Below the pieces are notes generated by a model that worked only from the letters and a program-made list of their open reading frames with translations, did no database searches and had not been told where the DNA came from. DNA of 20,863 nucleotides, from assembly GCA_045632125.1 (NCBI GenBank), contig JAZQWC010000035.1, positions 1-20,863 of the forward strand. Reading direction: 5' to 3'. Source of the stretch: CALWPV01 sp045632125. Lineage in GTDB: Bacteria; Bacillota; Clostridia; Lachnospirales; Bianqueaceae. Made by a program: the position numbers and the translations under genes. Positions 1 to 7,331 of this stretch are shown here, piece by piece (within the stretch, counting starts at the first letter, position 1; the number at the start of each line of letters is the position of its first letter).

Positions 1-17
1 AAAATTGTCGGAAACTA

Positions 18-46
18 TTGAAATATGAATGGGGATGCATTACAAT
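18..46 (+). promoter_or_regulatory. Promoter of the Rpn-family gene
   Basis: A -35 box TTGAAA (18-23) is separated by exactly 17 bp from a -10 box TACAAT (41-46). Each hexamer matches the sigma-A consensus at 5 of 6 positions. The predicted transcription start, around position 53, falls inside the palindrome at 50-65. The gene that follows has a GGGAGG ribosome binding site at 97-102. Confidence 0.7.
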
Positions 47-49
47 ATA

Positions 50-65
50 GATGTCTGCAGACATC
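50..65. repeat. Perfect 16-bp palindrome at the predicted transcription start
   Basis: GATGTCTGCAGACATC is a perfect inverted repeat with two 8-base arms and no loop. It lies immediately downstream of the -10 box, so it covers the predicted start of transcription. It could be an operator for a dimeric repressor or a hairpin at the very 5' end of the mRNA. Which of these applies cannot be told from sequence alone. Confidence 0.6.
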
Positions 66-108
66 GTGTAACTTTGTCGTTTAAAAACTAAATATTGGGA
101 GGTTTACA

Positions 109-987
109 ATGCGAAAAAAAGATAAAACCGAGAAAGCATTGGAAAATTATAACGATGTGTTTGCAGATATTGTGAACGCTCTGGTTTTTGATGGTGATCA
201 AATTATCAAAGGGACGGAGCTTGAACAGGTACTTCCTAAGGAATTATACAAGGATGAGATAGGGAAACTTCATGAACAGGAAAGAGATGTGGTCAAGGCA
301 TGGAAACATGGATCGATCAGAATCGCGATTCTTGGATTTGAAAATCAAACAGATGTTGATTATGATATGCCGCTGAGAGTAATCAGTTATGATGGTAATA
401 TTTATGGTTCACAAGTACGAAATAAGGCACAAAGGCAACGATATCCGGTAATTACATTAGTGCTGTATTTTGGATCAAAAACTTGGAACGGACCGAAAAG
501 TTTAAAGGAGCGGTTGACGATACCCAAAAGAGCCGAAAAATTTGTGAATGACTATAAGATTCATATTATAGAAATGGGAAAGTTGAGTCATGAGGAAATT
601 GAACGGTTCCAAAGCGATTTTCGTGTGGTGTTGGAATATTTCTGGCATGATGCAGCTGAGAAAGAATATGATGCGGATGATAGAGAATTAAATCACCCGC
701 AGGAAGTGGCAGACTTAATGTATGCTTTGACACAGGATGAACGGTTCAAAGTGAATGTTGAAAAGCGACAGAAAGAGAGGAGGAATAATACAATGAGAAG
801 CTGGATGTTGGATAAGATTGAAGCTCGTGGACGAGAAGCAGGTGAGGCAAGTGGTCTGAGCAGTTGTGCAGTTATGGTACGAATGTATAACGAAGGAAAA
901 GATATTGATCAAATTGCGGAGGAAACAGGAAAAGATGAAACAATTGTAAAGTCATTTCTTGTGGAAGCAGGTCTTATAGCAGGTTAA
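109..987 (+). CDS. Rpn-family (PD-(D/E)XK) recombination-promoting nuclease/putative transposase-like protein
   Basis: This 292-residue protein resembles the Rpn/YhgA-like proteins common in Lachnospiraceae, a PD-(D/E)XK nuclease family often mislabelled as transposase. The N-terminus has the family's VFADIVNALVF stretch (about residues 17-27). The nuclease core shows ILGFENQTDVDYDMPLR (about 74-90), whose Glu-x-Gln is the usual E-x-Q/K half of the active site. The C-terminal 60 residues contain a charged helix and a small helix-turn-helix-like segment (DIDQIAEETGKDETIVKSFL), typical of the family tail. The ATG at 109 follows GGGAGG with 6-base spacing. The gene is monocistronic, with its own promoter and terminator. 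Family members act in RecA-independent recombination in E. coli (RpnA); the role here is inferred. Length is normal for the family and no terminal inverted repeats were seen. Confidence 0.8.
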   Translation: MRKKDKTEKALENYNDVFADIVNALVFDGDQIIKGTELEQVLPKELYKDEIGKLHEQERDVVKAWKHGSIRIAILGFENQTDVDYDMPLRVISYDGNIYGSQVRNKAQRQRYPVITLVLYFGSKTWNGPKSLKERLTIPKRAEKFVNDYKIHIIEMGKLSHEEIERFQSDFRVVLEYFWHDAAEKEYDADDRELNHPQEVADLMYALTQDERFKVNVEKRQKERRNNTMRSWMLDKIEARGREAGEASGLSSCAVMVRMYNEGKDIDQIAEETGKDETIVKSFLVEAGLIAG

Positions 988-991
988 ATTG

Positions 992-1027
992 AATTGGCTC
1001 GCATCTTATAGATGTGGGCCAATTTTT
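992..1027 (+). terminator. Rho-independent terminator after the Rpn-family gene
   Basis: A 14-bp stem (992-1005 with 1011-1024, two G-T wobbles) closes a five-base TTATA loop and runs straight into TTTTT (1023-1027). It starts 4 bases after the stop codon. It isolates the Rpn gene from the MurE operon. Confidence 0.85.
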
Positions 1028-1050
1028 GTATACAAATGAAATATATATGA

Positions 1051-1079
1051 TGGAAAAAAGATCAGGGGTATGGTATGAT
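1051..1079 (+). promoter_or_regulatory. Probable promoter of the MurE-Nudix-kinase operon
   Basis: An extended -10 element TGG-TATGAT (1071-1079) lies 17 bp downstream of TGGAAA (1051-1056, 4 of 6 matches to TTGACA). The predicted start is about 20 bases before the chosen ATG, which gives a very short leader. Confidence 0.5.
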
Positions 1080-1108
1080 AAGAAAAAAATAAAAAGAGGA
1101 TGAGCAAA

Positions 1109-2590
1109 ATGAATATCAAAGAATTATTTTATGAAAACGAAGTGAAGCAATGGTTTGGGTATTCGGAAGCGGAAGTAACCGGAATTGCAGTGGATACAAG
1201 GCGTTTGGCAAATAGCAACGTATTTGTTGCCATTCGCGGTGAAAAAGCAGATGGACATAATTATATTGCAAAAGCCGTTGAAAACGGAGCCAACATTTTG
1301 ATTGTGGAAGATCCTGCTAAATGTGGTGAATATATAAGTAATAAGAAAATTACCATTGTTGTAGTGGAAAATACCAAGGCAGCTTTGCATAATATTGTGA
1401 ATCGTTTTTGGGGAAGTCCTGCGAAAGAATTGAAACTAATTGGCGTAACGGCTACCAATGGTAAAACATCGACCACTACTATTTTAGAATATATACTGCG
1501 TAAAATGGGTAAGAAAACTGCGTTGATCGGTACGATTCAGGACACCATCAACGGAAAACCTTCCGGAGTGGAAAAGACGACTATAACTACACCGGACTGC
1601 ATTGAGCTGGCTAAGATCCTAAAACTAGCTAGAGATGCCGAAGTTGAATATGTGGTCATGGAAGTATCCTCCATGGCTCTGAAAAATGAACGTGTGCGTT
1701 CCTATTTCTTTGAAGTAGGTGCATTTTTGAACTTATCACCAGAACATTTGGATAATCATGGAACGATGGAAGATTATTTTGAGTCCAAAATGAAATTGTT
1801 TAGTCAGTGCCGCAAATCTGTAGTGGGAATGGATGATGCAAGAGGAAAACAGGTGCTGGAGATTGCGCCCAATGCTATTACCTTTGGTACTAAAGATTGT
1901 GACACTGTTGATGTATCTGCGAAAAACCTTGTATATCATGCTGATCATGTTCAATTTGAATTCAGTGATGGTGATTTGAATCAAATTGTACGGGTAACTC
2001 CTCCGAGTCATTTTGGTGTGTTGAATGCACTGGCTGCATTGGCCATTGTGAAACAACTGGGTTTGGATATGGAAGAGGCTGTGAAGTATGTTCAGGAAAC
2101 TATTGAGATTGATGGCCGATTCAATGTACTGAAATTGAAAAACGGTGTTAGTGTTTGCATTGACTTTGCCCACACAGCAAATGCATTGGAAAACCTGCTG
2201 ACTGCTACAAGAAAGAATACTGCCTATCAGCGAGTAATCAGTGTATTCGGTTGTGGCGGTGATCGAGATAGGACCAAGAGAAAGCCGATGGGCTCTATTG
2301 GAGAAAAACATAGTGATTTTGTTGTGATCACTTCGGATAATCCAAGAACAGAAGATCCGTTGGCAATTTGTGAAGAAGTATTTTCCGGTGTGGAAAATAA
2401 AGAAAAGGCAATTATGATTCCAGATCGTCGTGAGGCAATTGGATATGCACTTGATATTGCCAAGGCAGGTGATGTTATCGTGATCGCAGGAAAGGGTCAC
2501 GAAACCGATCAGGAGATCAATGGCATAAAATATCACTTTAATGACGCAGAAGAAGTGTTAAACTGGGAGAAACAACATGAAGGGTTATAA
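1109..2590 (+). CDS. MurE-like UDP-MurNAc-peptide ligase (probable meso-DAP-adding type)
   Basis: MurE ligases add the third amino acid to UDP-MurNAc-L-Ala-D-Glu in the cytoplasm, using ATP. This 493-residue protein has the full Mur ligase order: N-terminal UMP-binding domain (VDTRRLANSNVFVAIRG, about 28-44), ATP loop GVTATNGKT (112-120), substrate loop TTPDC, LDNHGTMEDYF with the carbamylation-type Lys at about 227, FGCGGDRDRTKRKPMG (about 380-395) and KGHETDQ. The DNPR motif at 410-413 is the meso-diaminopimelate signature; lysine-adding enzymes differ there. Several positions deviate from common MurE motifs: TATNGKT for TGTNGKT, SSMAL for SSHAL, DFAHTAN for DYAHTPD. ATG 1109 is preferred over ATG 1100 because the AGAGG site (1095-1099) overlaps the latter but sits 9 bases before the former. 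No other cell-wall biosynthesis genes adjoin, so this may be a second or specialised copy. Confidence 0.8.
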   Translation: MNIKELFYENEVKQWFGYSEAEVTGIAVDTRRLANSNVFVAIRGEKADGHNYIAKAVENGANILIVEDPAKCGEYISNKKITIVVVENTKAALHNIVNRFWGSPAKELKLIGVTATNGKTSTTTILEYILRKMGKKTALIGTIQDTINGKPSGVEKTTITTPDCIELAKILKLARDAEVEYVVMEVSSMALKNERVRSYFFEVGAFLNLSPEHLDNHGTMEDYFESKMKLFSQCRKSVVGMDDARGKQVLEIAPNAITFGTKDCDTVDVSAKNLVYHADHVQFEFSDGDLNQIVRVTPPSHFGVLNALAALAIVKQLGLDMEEAVKYVQETIEIDGRFNVLKLKNGVSVCIDFAHTANALENLLTATRKNTAYQRVISVFGCGGDRDRTKRKPMGSIGEKHSDFVVITSDNPRTEDPLAICEEVFSGVENKEKAIMIPDRREAIGYALDIAKAGDVIVIAGKGHETDQEINGIKYHFNDAEEVLNWEKQHEGL

Positions 2591-2996
2591 CATCATTGCT
2601 GTTTTCAACGAAACAGCAGACCAATGGCTCATGTGCAAACGAAAGAAGAATCCCTACAAAGGCCTTTCTAACTTGGTGGGCGGTAAGATCGAACCCGGTG
2701 AGGATGGCCTTGCAGCGGCCTATCGTGAATTGTGGGAAGAAACTGGCATTACGAGAGAACAGATCGAATTGTTCCACTTGGCAGATTTCAATTATTATTT
2801 TAGTGACCTGTATTTAGAAGTCTATGTAGGTCGCGTGAATCAGCCGGTTGAAGTAGTGGGCGATGAAAATGATCTGTACTGGTCCAATTTAGATTGCGAT
2901 TTCTTCGATATGTCCAAGTATGCAGGCGAGGGCAACATTGGACATATTCTGGCGGAAATCAAATATTATTGGAATCAGCTGTTGAAACTGGAGTAA
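2577..2996 (+). CDS. Nudix (MutT-type) hydrolase
   Basis: Nudix hydrolases cleave nucleoside diphosphates linked to another group, such as oxidised dNTPs, ADP-ribose or sugar nucleotides. The 139-residue protein contains a complete Nudix box (G-x5-E-x7-RE-x2-EE-x-G-I) at residues 36-58, running from GKIEPGE to RELWEETGI, with every metal-binding Glu present. The preceding MCKRKKNPYKGLSNLVGG matches the usual MutT-like lead-in. The substrate cannot be read from sequence. The start codon lies 14 bases inside the end of the MurE-like gene, with a GGGAGAA site (2565-2571) inside that gene, so translation is probably coupled. The stop is followed after 4 bases by the kinase gene. Confidence 0.9.
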   Translation: MKGYNIIAVFNETADQWLMCKRKKNPYKGLSNLVGGKIEPGEDGLAAAYRELWEETGITREQIELFHLADFNYYFSDLYLEVYVGRVNQPVEVVGDENDLYWSNLDCDFFDMSKYAGEGNIGHILAEIKYYWNQLLKLE

Positions 2997-3000
2997 ACCT

Positions 3001-3486
3001 ATGGCGAAATTAGTGTTGATCTGCGGCAAACTGTGCTGTGGCAAAACCACCTATGCTAAAAGATTAGCAAAGGAAATACAAGCAGTCCGCCTTTCCTGTG
3101 ACGATATCATGTTGTCACTTTTCGGGAAAGATTTGGGTGATAAGCACGACGAGGTGGCACAACGTGTGCAGCGCTTTCTGTTGAAACAATCTTTGGAGAT
3201 GCTGGAAGCTGGGGTATCAGTCATTGTGGATTTTGGCTTTTGGAGAAAGGCACAGCGTGAGCAATTTGCTTCTTTGTATGCGCAGCACGCAATCAAACCT
3301 GAGTGGCATTACATCGATATTGATGACGAAACCTGGAGGCGGAATATTGCCAAACGCAATGCGTCAGTTATAAAGGATGAAACCTTGGACTACTATGTGG
3401 ACGAAGGCTTAGCAAAGAAATGCGAACAACTCTTTGAAAAGCCACAGCCCGAGGAAATCGATATTTGGTTTGAAAATCGTTGGTGA
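3001..3486 (+). CDS. Small P-loop kinase / AAA-type ATP-binding protein
   Basis: This 161-residue protein is a compact P-loop kinase of the kind annotated as 'AAA family ATPase' or predicted kinase (zeta-toxin/chloramphenicol-phosphotransferase-like group). The Walker A motif GKLCCGKT occupies residues 9-16. LSCDDIM (about 31-37) and VIVDFGFW (about 74-81) supply the Asp residues expected in the active site. RRNIAKRN near residue 120 resembles the Arg-containing lid. The acceptor substrate is unknown. It lies 4 bases after the Nudix gene and is probably the last gene of that operon, suggesting a shared nucleotide or small-phosphate housekeeping role. No antitoxin partner is seen, so a toxin role is unlikely. 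Confidence 0.75.
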   Translation: MAKLVLICGKLCCGKTTYAKRLAKEIQAVRLSCDDIMLSLFGKDLGDKHDEVAQRVQRFLLKQSLEMLEAGVSVIVDFGFWRKAQREQFASLYAQHAIKPEWHYIDIDDETWRRNIAKRNASVIKDETLDYYVDEGLAKKCEQLFEKPQPEEIDIWFENRW

Positions 3487-3501
3487 AAAATGTGTCACCT
3501 A

Positions 3502-3530
3502 TGGTAAATCAATAAGCTTTGTAGTACAAT
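3502..3530 (+). promoter_or_regulatory. Possible internal promoter ahead of the hydrolase cluster
   Basis: The 85-base gap between the kinase and phosphodiesterase genes holds a good -10 box TACAAT (3525-3530) but only a weak -35 candidate TGGTAA (3502-3507) at 17-bp spacing. No clear terminator separates the two operons. Only a 5-bp hairpin without a T-run (3482-3499) overlaps the kinase stop codon, so read-through from the upstream operon is also possible. Confidence 0.35.
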
Positions 3531-3571
3531 TACTCTTAGAGAAAACTCTTGAATTTAAAACGGAGGGCGCT

Positions 3572-4879
3572 ATGAATATGAAAGATCGTCACGTTGTGGT
3601 TGTATCGGTGGATGCGATGGTGTATGAAGATTTGGAGATCCTGTCCAAGTTGTATACTCTGGAGCCCATCTGGGATCAAACGGCACGCGTTGATTATGTG
3701 AAGTCGGTGTATCCTACCATTACTTATCCTTGTCACTCAACCATGATGACGGGTGTGTATCCGGATAAGCACGGAATCGTCAATAATGAAAGCAAGGTTT
3801 TATGTGCAAAGAGCAGTCCGTGGCAGTGTATGAGAAACTGCCTGAAGGGTAAGACCATTTTTGACTATGCCAAAGAGCAGGGATTGACCACAGCGGCGGT
3901 GTTCTGGCCGGTGACAGGCAATGATCCTAGCATCGACTATTTGGTGGATGAATATTGGCCGCATCACGGCGAATCCACCGAACAGTGTTTCCGTGAGTCC
4001 GGCAGCAGTGAAGAGGTCATTGAAAAAATCGTGCGCCCCAATATGAAGCTGGTGGAGAATCGCCACAGACAGCATCCCTTCTGTGATGCCTTTATCATGG
4101 CCTGTGCCTGCGATATTCTCACGGAGTTCAAGCCCAATCTGCTGATGGTGCATCCTGCCAATGTAGATGCGGCCCGCCATGCCAGCGGCTTGTTTACTTC
4201 TCGCGTAGAGAGCGCTTTGCATGAGACGAATATGTGGCTGTCGCAGCTGATGAAAGCAGCTGATGATGCAGGCATACTGGATCAAACAGACTTCTTTATT
4301 GTGAGTGATCACGGTCAGATCGAAGTGCGCCGTTGCATTGCCCTCAATGCGCTGCTCGCGCAAAAAGGACTCATTGAGCTGGATGAACAGGGAAATATCG
4401 TGGATTGGAAAGCCTTCGCCAAGTCCGGCGGTCTTTCAGCGTTGGTATATTTGAAAGATCCTGAAAATCAGGAAGACTACCAATTAACCAGACAGGTGCT
4501 GGAGGAATTGAAGCAAGGCGAGGTATATGGCATTGGTCAAATCTTTACAGAAGAAGAAGTCAGAACTCAGCAGCATTTGGGCGGTGACTTTGCTTTCTGT
4601 ATTGAATCGGATGGATATACCACCTTTGCTAATAACTGGACGGCTCCAATCGTGATGCCTTTGGATAATCGAAACTATCGATTTGGTCGTGCTACCCATG
4701 GCTATTTACCGGAAAAGGGACCGCAGCCCACGCTGATCGCCTTTGGACCGCATATTAAGCAGGGAGCATGGCTAAAGAATGCCAATCTGGTAGATGAAGC
4801 GCCCACCTTTGCTAAAGTGTTGGGTATTGAAATGAAAGAGATCGACGGCCGTCCGTTAGACGAGCTGCTGAAATTATAA
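3572..4879 (+). CDS. Alkaline-phosphatase-superfamily protein (nucleotide pyrophosphatase/phosphodiesterase type)
   Basis: Members of this family hydrolyse phosphodiesters, phosphomonoesters or phosphonates with a two-metal site and a Thr/Ser nucleophile. The 435-residue protein shows the whole set: D14 in VSVDAM, nucleophile T51 in TITYPCHS, D199 and H203 in NVDAARHASG, D246-H247 in SDHGQ, and H376 in RATHGY. This is the NPP-type arrangement. There is no signal peptide, so it acts in the cytoplasm, which is unusual compared with secreted family members. ATG 3572 follows CGGAGGG with good spacing; in-frame codons further upstream run back into the kinase gene and lack a site. It is the first of seven closely spaced genes and leads into the SGNH esterase gene 29 bases later. 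The substrate is unknown; phosphonate or sugar-phosphate ester cleavage are alternatives. Confidence 0.85.
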   Translation: MNMKDRHVVVVSVDAMVYEDLEILSKLYTLEPIWDQTARVDYVKSVYPTITYPCHSTMMTGVYPDKHGIVNNESKVLCAKSSPWQCMRNCLKGKTIFDYAKEQGLTTAAVFWPVTGNDPSIDYLVDEYWPHHGESTEQCFRESGSSEEVIEKIVRPNMKLVENRHRQHPFCDAFIMACACDILTEFKPNLLMVHPANVDAARHASGLFTSRVESALHETNMWLSQLMKAADDAGILDQTDFFIVSDHGQIEVRRCIALNALLAQKGLIELDEQGNIVDWKAFAKSGGLSALVYLKDPENQEDYQLTRQVLEELKQGEVYGIGQIFTEEEVRTQQHLGGDFAFCIESDGYTTFANNWTAPIVMPLDNRNYRFGRATHGYLPEKGPQPTLIAFGPHIKQGAWLKNANLVDEAPTFAKVLGIEMKEIDGRPLDELLKL

Positions 4880-4908
4880 TTTAAAATAGTTAGAAATGGA
4901 GAATAGAA

Positions 4909-6051
4909 ATGAGTGACCATTGGATCGCGGCCTGGGGACTGCCCATTGCAAAGCCCCCGAGAACCTGTGCAGAGTGGGTACATGACACCACGGTTCGTTT
5001 TACTATGCTGATGACTGTTCCCGGTAAAAGTCTGAAATTCCATTTTTCCAACCTGTTTGGTGAGCATGAGGCTACGATTACCAAGGCTTCCGTATCGGTT
5101 CAAACGGAAGGCAGCAGTATCGATGTTTGCCGCTTTGCGGCTATTACCTTTAATGGTGCTGAGAGCGGTACTATGGCGGCAGGAGAGGGTATTGTATCCG
5201 ATCCCGCTGATTTGGTTTACGAGGCAGGCGAGACTTTGACGGTGAGCCTGTATTTTAAGGATTTTGCTCAGCTGACCACGGCCCACGCCAATAGCGGTGA
5301 GTTCATTAAAAAATGGGTTTGCAGCGGCGATTATACAGCAGAAGCAGATCTGCCGTTTTTGGAGAATATGGATGCAGATCGGTATCCCTTTATTCATACC
5401 GTTGAATCTTTGAGCCCAGAGGGATCTTATGCAATTGTTGCTTATGGTGATTCTATCACCGCACAGACCTGGCCGGATCGTTTGACCCGTCGCTTGCTGG
5501 ACATGGGACGTAAAGATGTGGCCATTGTGCGTAAGGCCATCAGTGGTGCCCGTGTGCTTCGCGAATATCCCTGTGATTTTTATCGTCACTATGGTCCTAA
5601 GGGATTGGATCGTTTTGAACGCGAGGTTGTACTGCCCGGTGTTAAGAAGGTGTTTATCCTGCATGGTATTAATGATATTATTCATCCGGTTCCCGATGGA
5701 GGTCCGTTCCGTCCTATGAGCGATCAGCCTACTGCGGCCGAGCTCATTGAAGGTCTGCAGTTTTATATTGATAAGGCTCACGAGAATGGCATTGAAGTGT
5801 ACATGTCCGGTATTTTGCCCTTTGAAGATTGGCGCACATATAATGAAGAGAAGGAGCAGATTCGTGAACTGGTGAACTTCTGGATCTATCGGGGTTCCGA
5901 GATTGATGGCATTCTGCCTTTTGAGGTAGCTTTGATGAATCCGGACAAGCCTTTGCAGATGCTGCCTGAGTTTGACAGTGGTGATCATCTGCATCCCAGC
6001 GATGCCGGTGCCCAGATGATGGCGGATTGCATTCCGGAAGAACTTCTGTAA
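4909..6051 (+). CDS. SGNH/GDSL-family esterase
   Basis: SGNH hydrolases deacylate esters, often acetyl groups on sugars. The 380-residue protein has a beta-rich N-terminal domain of about 165 residues starting WIAAWGLP, followed by the catalytic domain. Block I is AYGDSIT (nucleophile S182), block II is KAISGAR (oxyanion Gly about 214), block III is LHGINDI (Asn 256), and block V is SGDHLHPSD with D360 and H363. The catalytic set is complete. The WxxAW opening and split N-terminal domain are typical of a large GDSL-lipase-like subfamily that is usually secreted, yet no signal peptide is visible here, suggesting an intracellular substrate. It sits second in the hydrolase operon, 21 bases before the PLP enzyme gene. 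The acyl substrate is not predictable. Confidence 0.88.
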   Translation: MSDHWIAAWGLPIAKPPRTCAEWVHDTTVRFTMLMTVPGKSLKFHFSNLFGEHEATITKASVSVQTEGSSIDVCRFAAITFNGAESGTMAAGEGIVSDPADLVYEAGETLTVSLYFKDFAQLTTAHANSGEFIKKWVCSGDYTAEADLPFLENMDADRYPFIHTVESLSPEGSYAIVAYGDSITAQTWPDRLTRRLLDMGRKDVAIVRKAISGARVLREYPCDFYRHYGPKGLDRFEREVVLPGVKKVFILHGINDIIHPVPDGGPFRPMSDQPTAAELIEGLQFYIDKAHENGIEVYMSGILPFEDWRTYNEEKEQIRELVNFWIYRGSEIDGILPFEVALMNPDKPLQMLPEFDSGDHLHPSDAGAQMMADCIPEELL

Positions 6052-6072
6052 TAGTTAGAGGCGAAAGTTAAA

Positions 6073-7320
6073 ATGAAAACCTATGCAGTTGGCTTACGAT
6101 GCGATGACTGCGGTTCGGAGTTTTCGCTGCGAGAGCCCTTAACGACCTGTTCCAAGTGTGGCGGACTTTTGGAAGTACAATATGATAAAGCTGCGATGAA
6201 GGCTGAAGTTAAAACCATCGCGGGGGATGAACGATTTAATTCCATGTGGCGGTATCGGCAGTTTTTCCCTGAAATTCAGGAGAAAAACATTGTAACTATG
6301 GGAGAGGGCAGAACGCCTTTGATCAAGTCGATCCACCTGGCGAAAAAGCTTGGAATCGAAAATTTGTATTTTAAGAATGATACCATGATGCCTACCGGCA
6401 GTTTTAAGGACAGAGGTTTCAGCTTGGCGGTGAGCTATGCTAAGGAAATCGGTATTCAAAGGGGCTTTACCTATAGTTCAGGTAATGCCGGGTCTTCTTT
6501 GGCAGCCTATTCTTCCAGAGGGGATTTTAATGCTGTTATCGTTGTAGAGTATGTGGCCAATTCTTTGAAGAAAGCGTTGATTCAGCTATACGGCGGTAAA
6601 ACCGCAATTTTGGAATACGAGAATTTCGGTCAGATCTCCACTATGCTGGAGCAGGCTGTATCGAAACTTGGATTGTATCAGTTTGTGAACTTTATTAACC
6701 CGATTCGTCATGAAGCCATGAAGACTTATGCCTATGAAATAGTGGAAGATCTGGGTAAGGTGCCGGATGCCATGTTTCATCCGGTGGGAACCGGCGGCGG
6801 AATCTGGGGAACGTATAAGGGATATAACGAGCTGGCCTATATTGGGTTTACCGATAGGGTGCCGAGAATGTTTGGGGTTCAGCCAGAGGCCTGCGCGCAT
6901 TTTAAAGAGGCCTTTGATCGCGGAGAGAAAGAGGCGGGTGCCTATAGCGATTACACGAAAACCATTGCCCAAAGCATTGCTTCCGACAGCCCGCTGCAGG
7001 GCGGACGACGTGTGCTTAAGGCCATGTATGAAAGTGGCGGCGAAGCTTTAGCTGTTTCCGATGAGGAGATCATGGAAGCTATGTGTGATCTGGCAAAGGA
7101 TGGAATTGCCGGTGAGCCTTCTTCTGCCGCAGCGGTGGCTGCTATGAAACAGGCATACAAGGCTGGTACGATCCAGTCGGGTGATACTGTGGTCTGTGTG
7201 ATCACCGGCTCGGCATTTAAGCAGCCATCATCGATACAGTTGGCCGGTGGTGAACCAAAGATGCATATTAATGCAAATGTGGATGAACTAGCATCGCTAT
7301 TACAACATTTTGGAATATAA
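6073..7320 (+). CDS. Threonine-synthase-like PLP-dependent enzyme (fold type II)
   Basis: Fold-type II PLP enzymes perform beta- or gamma-replacement or elimination on amino acids. The 415-residue protein opens with a zinc ribbon (C10, C13, C26, C29), common in threonine-synthase paralogues. The PLP lysine is K112 in PTGSFKDRG, and SSGNAGSS (about 135-142) is the substrate/phosphate loop. GTGGGIWG is the PLP-phosphate glycine loop. These are diagnostic for the ThrC-like branch. However, no homoserine kinase or homoserine dehydrogenase adjoins; the neighbours are hydrolases. It may therefore be an ammonia-lyase or beta-eliminase acting on an amino acid released by the M20, M24 and amidohydrolase neighbours. 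True threonine synthase activity remains possible. The gene follows the esterase by 21 bases and precedes the amidohydrolase by 11. Confidence 0.82.
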   Translation: MKTYAVGLRCDDCGSEFSLREPLTTCSKCGGLLEVQYDKAAMKAEVKTIAGDERFNSMWRYRQFFPEIQEKNIVTMGEGRTPLIKSIHLAKKLGIENLYFKNDTMMPTGSFKDRGFSLAVSYAKEIGIQRGFTYSSGNAGSSLAAYSSRGDFNAVIVVEYVANSLKKALIQLYGGKTAILEYENFGQISTMLEQAVSKLGLYQFVNFINPIRHEAMKTYAYEIVEDLGKVPDAMFHPVGTGGGIWGTYKGYNELAYIGFTDRVPRMFGVQPEACAHFKEAFDRGEKEAGAYSDYTKTIAQSIASDSPLQGGRRVLKAMYESGGEALAVSDEEIMEAMCDLAKDGIAGEPSSAAAVAAMKQAYKAGTIQSGDTVVCVITGSAFKQPSSIQLAGGEPKMHINANVDELASLLQHFGI

Positions 7321-7331
7321 AAGGAAACAAT

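Noticed and set aside
109..987. Reading the first gene as a transposase and the area as an insertion sequence
   Set aside because: The family is PD-(D/E)XK nuclease-like despite frequent 'transposase' labels, and no terminal inverted repeats or target duplications were seen.
1736..2536. A 266-codon minus-strand frame opposite the MurE-like gene
   Set aside because: It is rich in Cys, His and Ile with no domain, and overlaps conserved Mur ligase motifs.
3001..3486. The P-loop kinase as a zeta-type toxin
   Set aside because: No epsilon-like antitoxin adjoins; it is the last gene of a metabolic operon with a Nudix hydrolase.
3434..3571. An upstream in-frame extension of the phosphodiesterase
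   Set aside because: It overlaps the kinase gene, has no ribosome binding site, and the extra residues do not fit the family; ATG 3572 has a GGAGG site.
4702..5994. A long open frame on the minus strand opposite the phosphodiesterase and SGNH genes
   Set aside because: The + strand proteins have complete catalytic motifs and ribosome binding sites. The minus frame has no recognisable domain and no site, so it is a coding shadow.
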